A model generated the notes under the pieces. It had not been told where the DNA came from, did not search any database, and saw only the letters and a program-made list of their open reading frames with translations. Positions 5,238 through 5,751 of a DNA stretch of 5,751 nucleotides are shown in pieces. Numbering within the stretch: position 1 is the first letter of the stretch; every line of letters begins with the position of its first letter. This stretch comes from Lachnospiraceae bacterium. Its GTDB lineage: Bacteria; Bacillota; Clostridia; Lachnospirales; Lachnospiraceae. A program made the position numbers and the translations under genes. The stretch lies in contig JAGDAL010000084.1 of NCBI GenBank assembly GCA_017959525.1, positions 1 to 5,751 on the forward strand, given 5' to 3'.

Positions 5238-5751
5238 ATGGCAGATATTAGTCCAAAGCCAGTAAAAATTACTGAGACAGTACTTCGAGATGCACATCAG
5301 TCTTTGATTGCAACTCGTATGCCTACTTCCATCATGCTTCCGATTGTGGACAAGATGGATCAGGTAGGATATAACGCAGTAGAGTGCTGGGGTGGTGCAA
5401 CCTTCGATGCATGCCTGCGTTTCTTAAAAGAAGATCCATGGGAGAGACTTCGTAAGCTCCGTGATGGATTCAAGAATACCAAGTTACAGATGTTATTCCG
5501 TGGCCAGAACATCTTGGGATACAGCCAGTATCCGGACGATGTTGTAGAGTACTTCGTACAGAAGTCCATCGCAAACGGTATTGATATCATCCGTATCTTC
5601 GACTGCTTGAATGATATTCGCAACCTTCAGACAGCAGTCAATGCCACCAACAAGGAGAAAGGTCATGCGCAGGTTGCATTGTCCTATACCTTGGTTGAGG
5701 CATATACCTTAGATTACTGGAAAGACATTGCAAAGAGAATCGAAGACATGG
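5238..5751 (+). CDS. oadA: OadA/pyruvate carboxylase B/5S-type carboxyltransferase, 3'-truncated
   Basis: Oxaloacetate decarboxylase alpha and transcarboxylase 5S are TIM-barrel, metal-dependent enzymes that move CO2 between oxaloacetate/pyruvate and biotin. The frame is open to the window edge, giving 171 residues of an expected 460 or more. Conserved blocks are TETVLRDAHQSLIATRM (12-28, with Asp18 as a metal ligand in the family), ECWGGATFDACLRFL (49-63), EDPWERLR (65-72), QMLFRGQN (84-91), GYSQYPDDVV (94-103) and FDCLNDIRN (121-129). The SYT strand is followed by LVEAYTLDYW (151-160) where many relatives have an SPVHT-type sequence. The carbamylated lysine segment and any C-terminal biotin domain lie beyond the window. 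GGAGGA at 5225-5230 lies 7 nt before the ATG. It is last in view in the operon, 36 nt after oadB. Activity on oxaloacetate is the likely reading, unproven. Confidence 0.93.
   Translation, partial: MADISPKPVKITETVLRDAHQSLIATRMPTSIMLPIVDKMDQVGYNAVECWGGATFDACLRFLKEDPWERLRKLRDGFKNTKLQMLFRGQNILGYSQYPDDVVEYFVQKSIANGIDIIRIFDCLNDIRNLQTAVNATNKEKGHAQVALSYTLVEAYTLDYWKDIAKRIEDM

Noticed and set aside
5360..5623. Minus-strand frame of 87 codons near the right edge
   Set aside because: It lies opposite the clearly conserved OadA-like reading frame.
1..5751. Mobile elements, CRISPR arrays, tRNA or rRNA genes
   Set aside because: No transposase, spaced direct repeats, or structural RNA signatures are visible; the gene packing leaves no room for them.

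Overview
The window looks like a chromosomal segment of an anaerobic Firmicute, most likely a clostridium of the Lachnospiraceae type. The grounds are moderate GC with AT-rich intergenic DNA, strong GGAGG-type ribosome binding sites, a Smc-ScpAB condensin pair, and a sodium-pump biotin decarboxylase operon typical of fermentative anaerobes. Family-level placement is an inference from overall protein style and was not tested. Every gene reads on the + strand.

Region 1 (1-1288) is housekeeping. It holds the 3' two-thirds or more of scpA, whose 5' end is cut by the window edge, and a complete scpB. These are the kleisin and the winged-helix partner of the Smc chromosome-condensation complex. A perfect 8-bp hairpin lies between them, and a clear intrinsic terminator follows scpB.

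Region 2 (1289-1410) is a regulatory gap. It contains a well-matched sigma-A-type promoter (TTGAAA, 17 nt, TATCAT), a 7-bp inverted repeat directly upstream of the -35 box, and an overlapping sequence that resembles a Rex operator.

Region 3 (1411-5751) is a tightly packed operon of five genes with 13 to 37 nt gaps, each start preceded by its own strong ribosome binding site. The order is: a divergent, shortened MmdA/12S-type carboxyltransferase; an OadG-type gamma/delta subunit fused to an N-terminal lipoprotein domain; a biotin carrier protein (1.3S/MmdC type); a beta-subunit Na+ pump (OadB/MmdB/GcdB); and the start of an OadA/5S-type carboxyltransferase that runs off the right edge.

The first four genes mirror the Veillonella mmd order (A-D-C-B, without the small E), with an oxaloacetate/pyruvate-type carboxyltransferase added at the end. 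The cluster therefore has two carboxyltransferases of different fold and substrate class, apparently sharing one biotin carrier and one Na+ channel, and no biotin carboxylase is visible. It could act as an oxaloacetate decarboxylase Na+ pump, as a transcarboxylase between an acyl-CoA and pyruvate/oxaloacetate (as in Propionibacterium 12S/5S/1.3S), or as a hybrid of both. The 12S-like protein has lost several family signatures, so its substrate cannot be named from sequence and it may not be catalytic. This combination is the most interesting content of the window, although similar neighbourhoods may already exist, functionally untested, in gut clostridial genomes.
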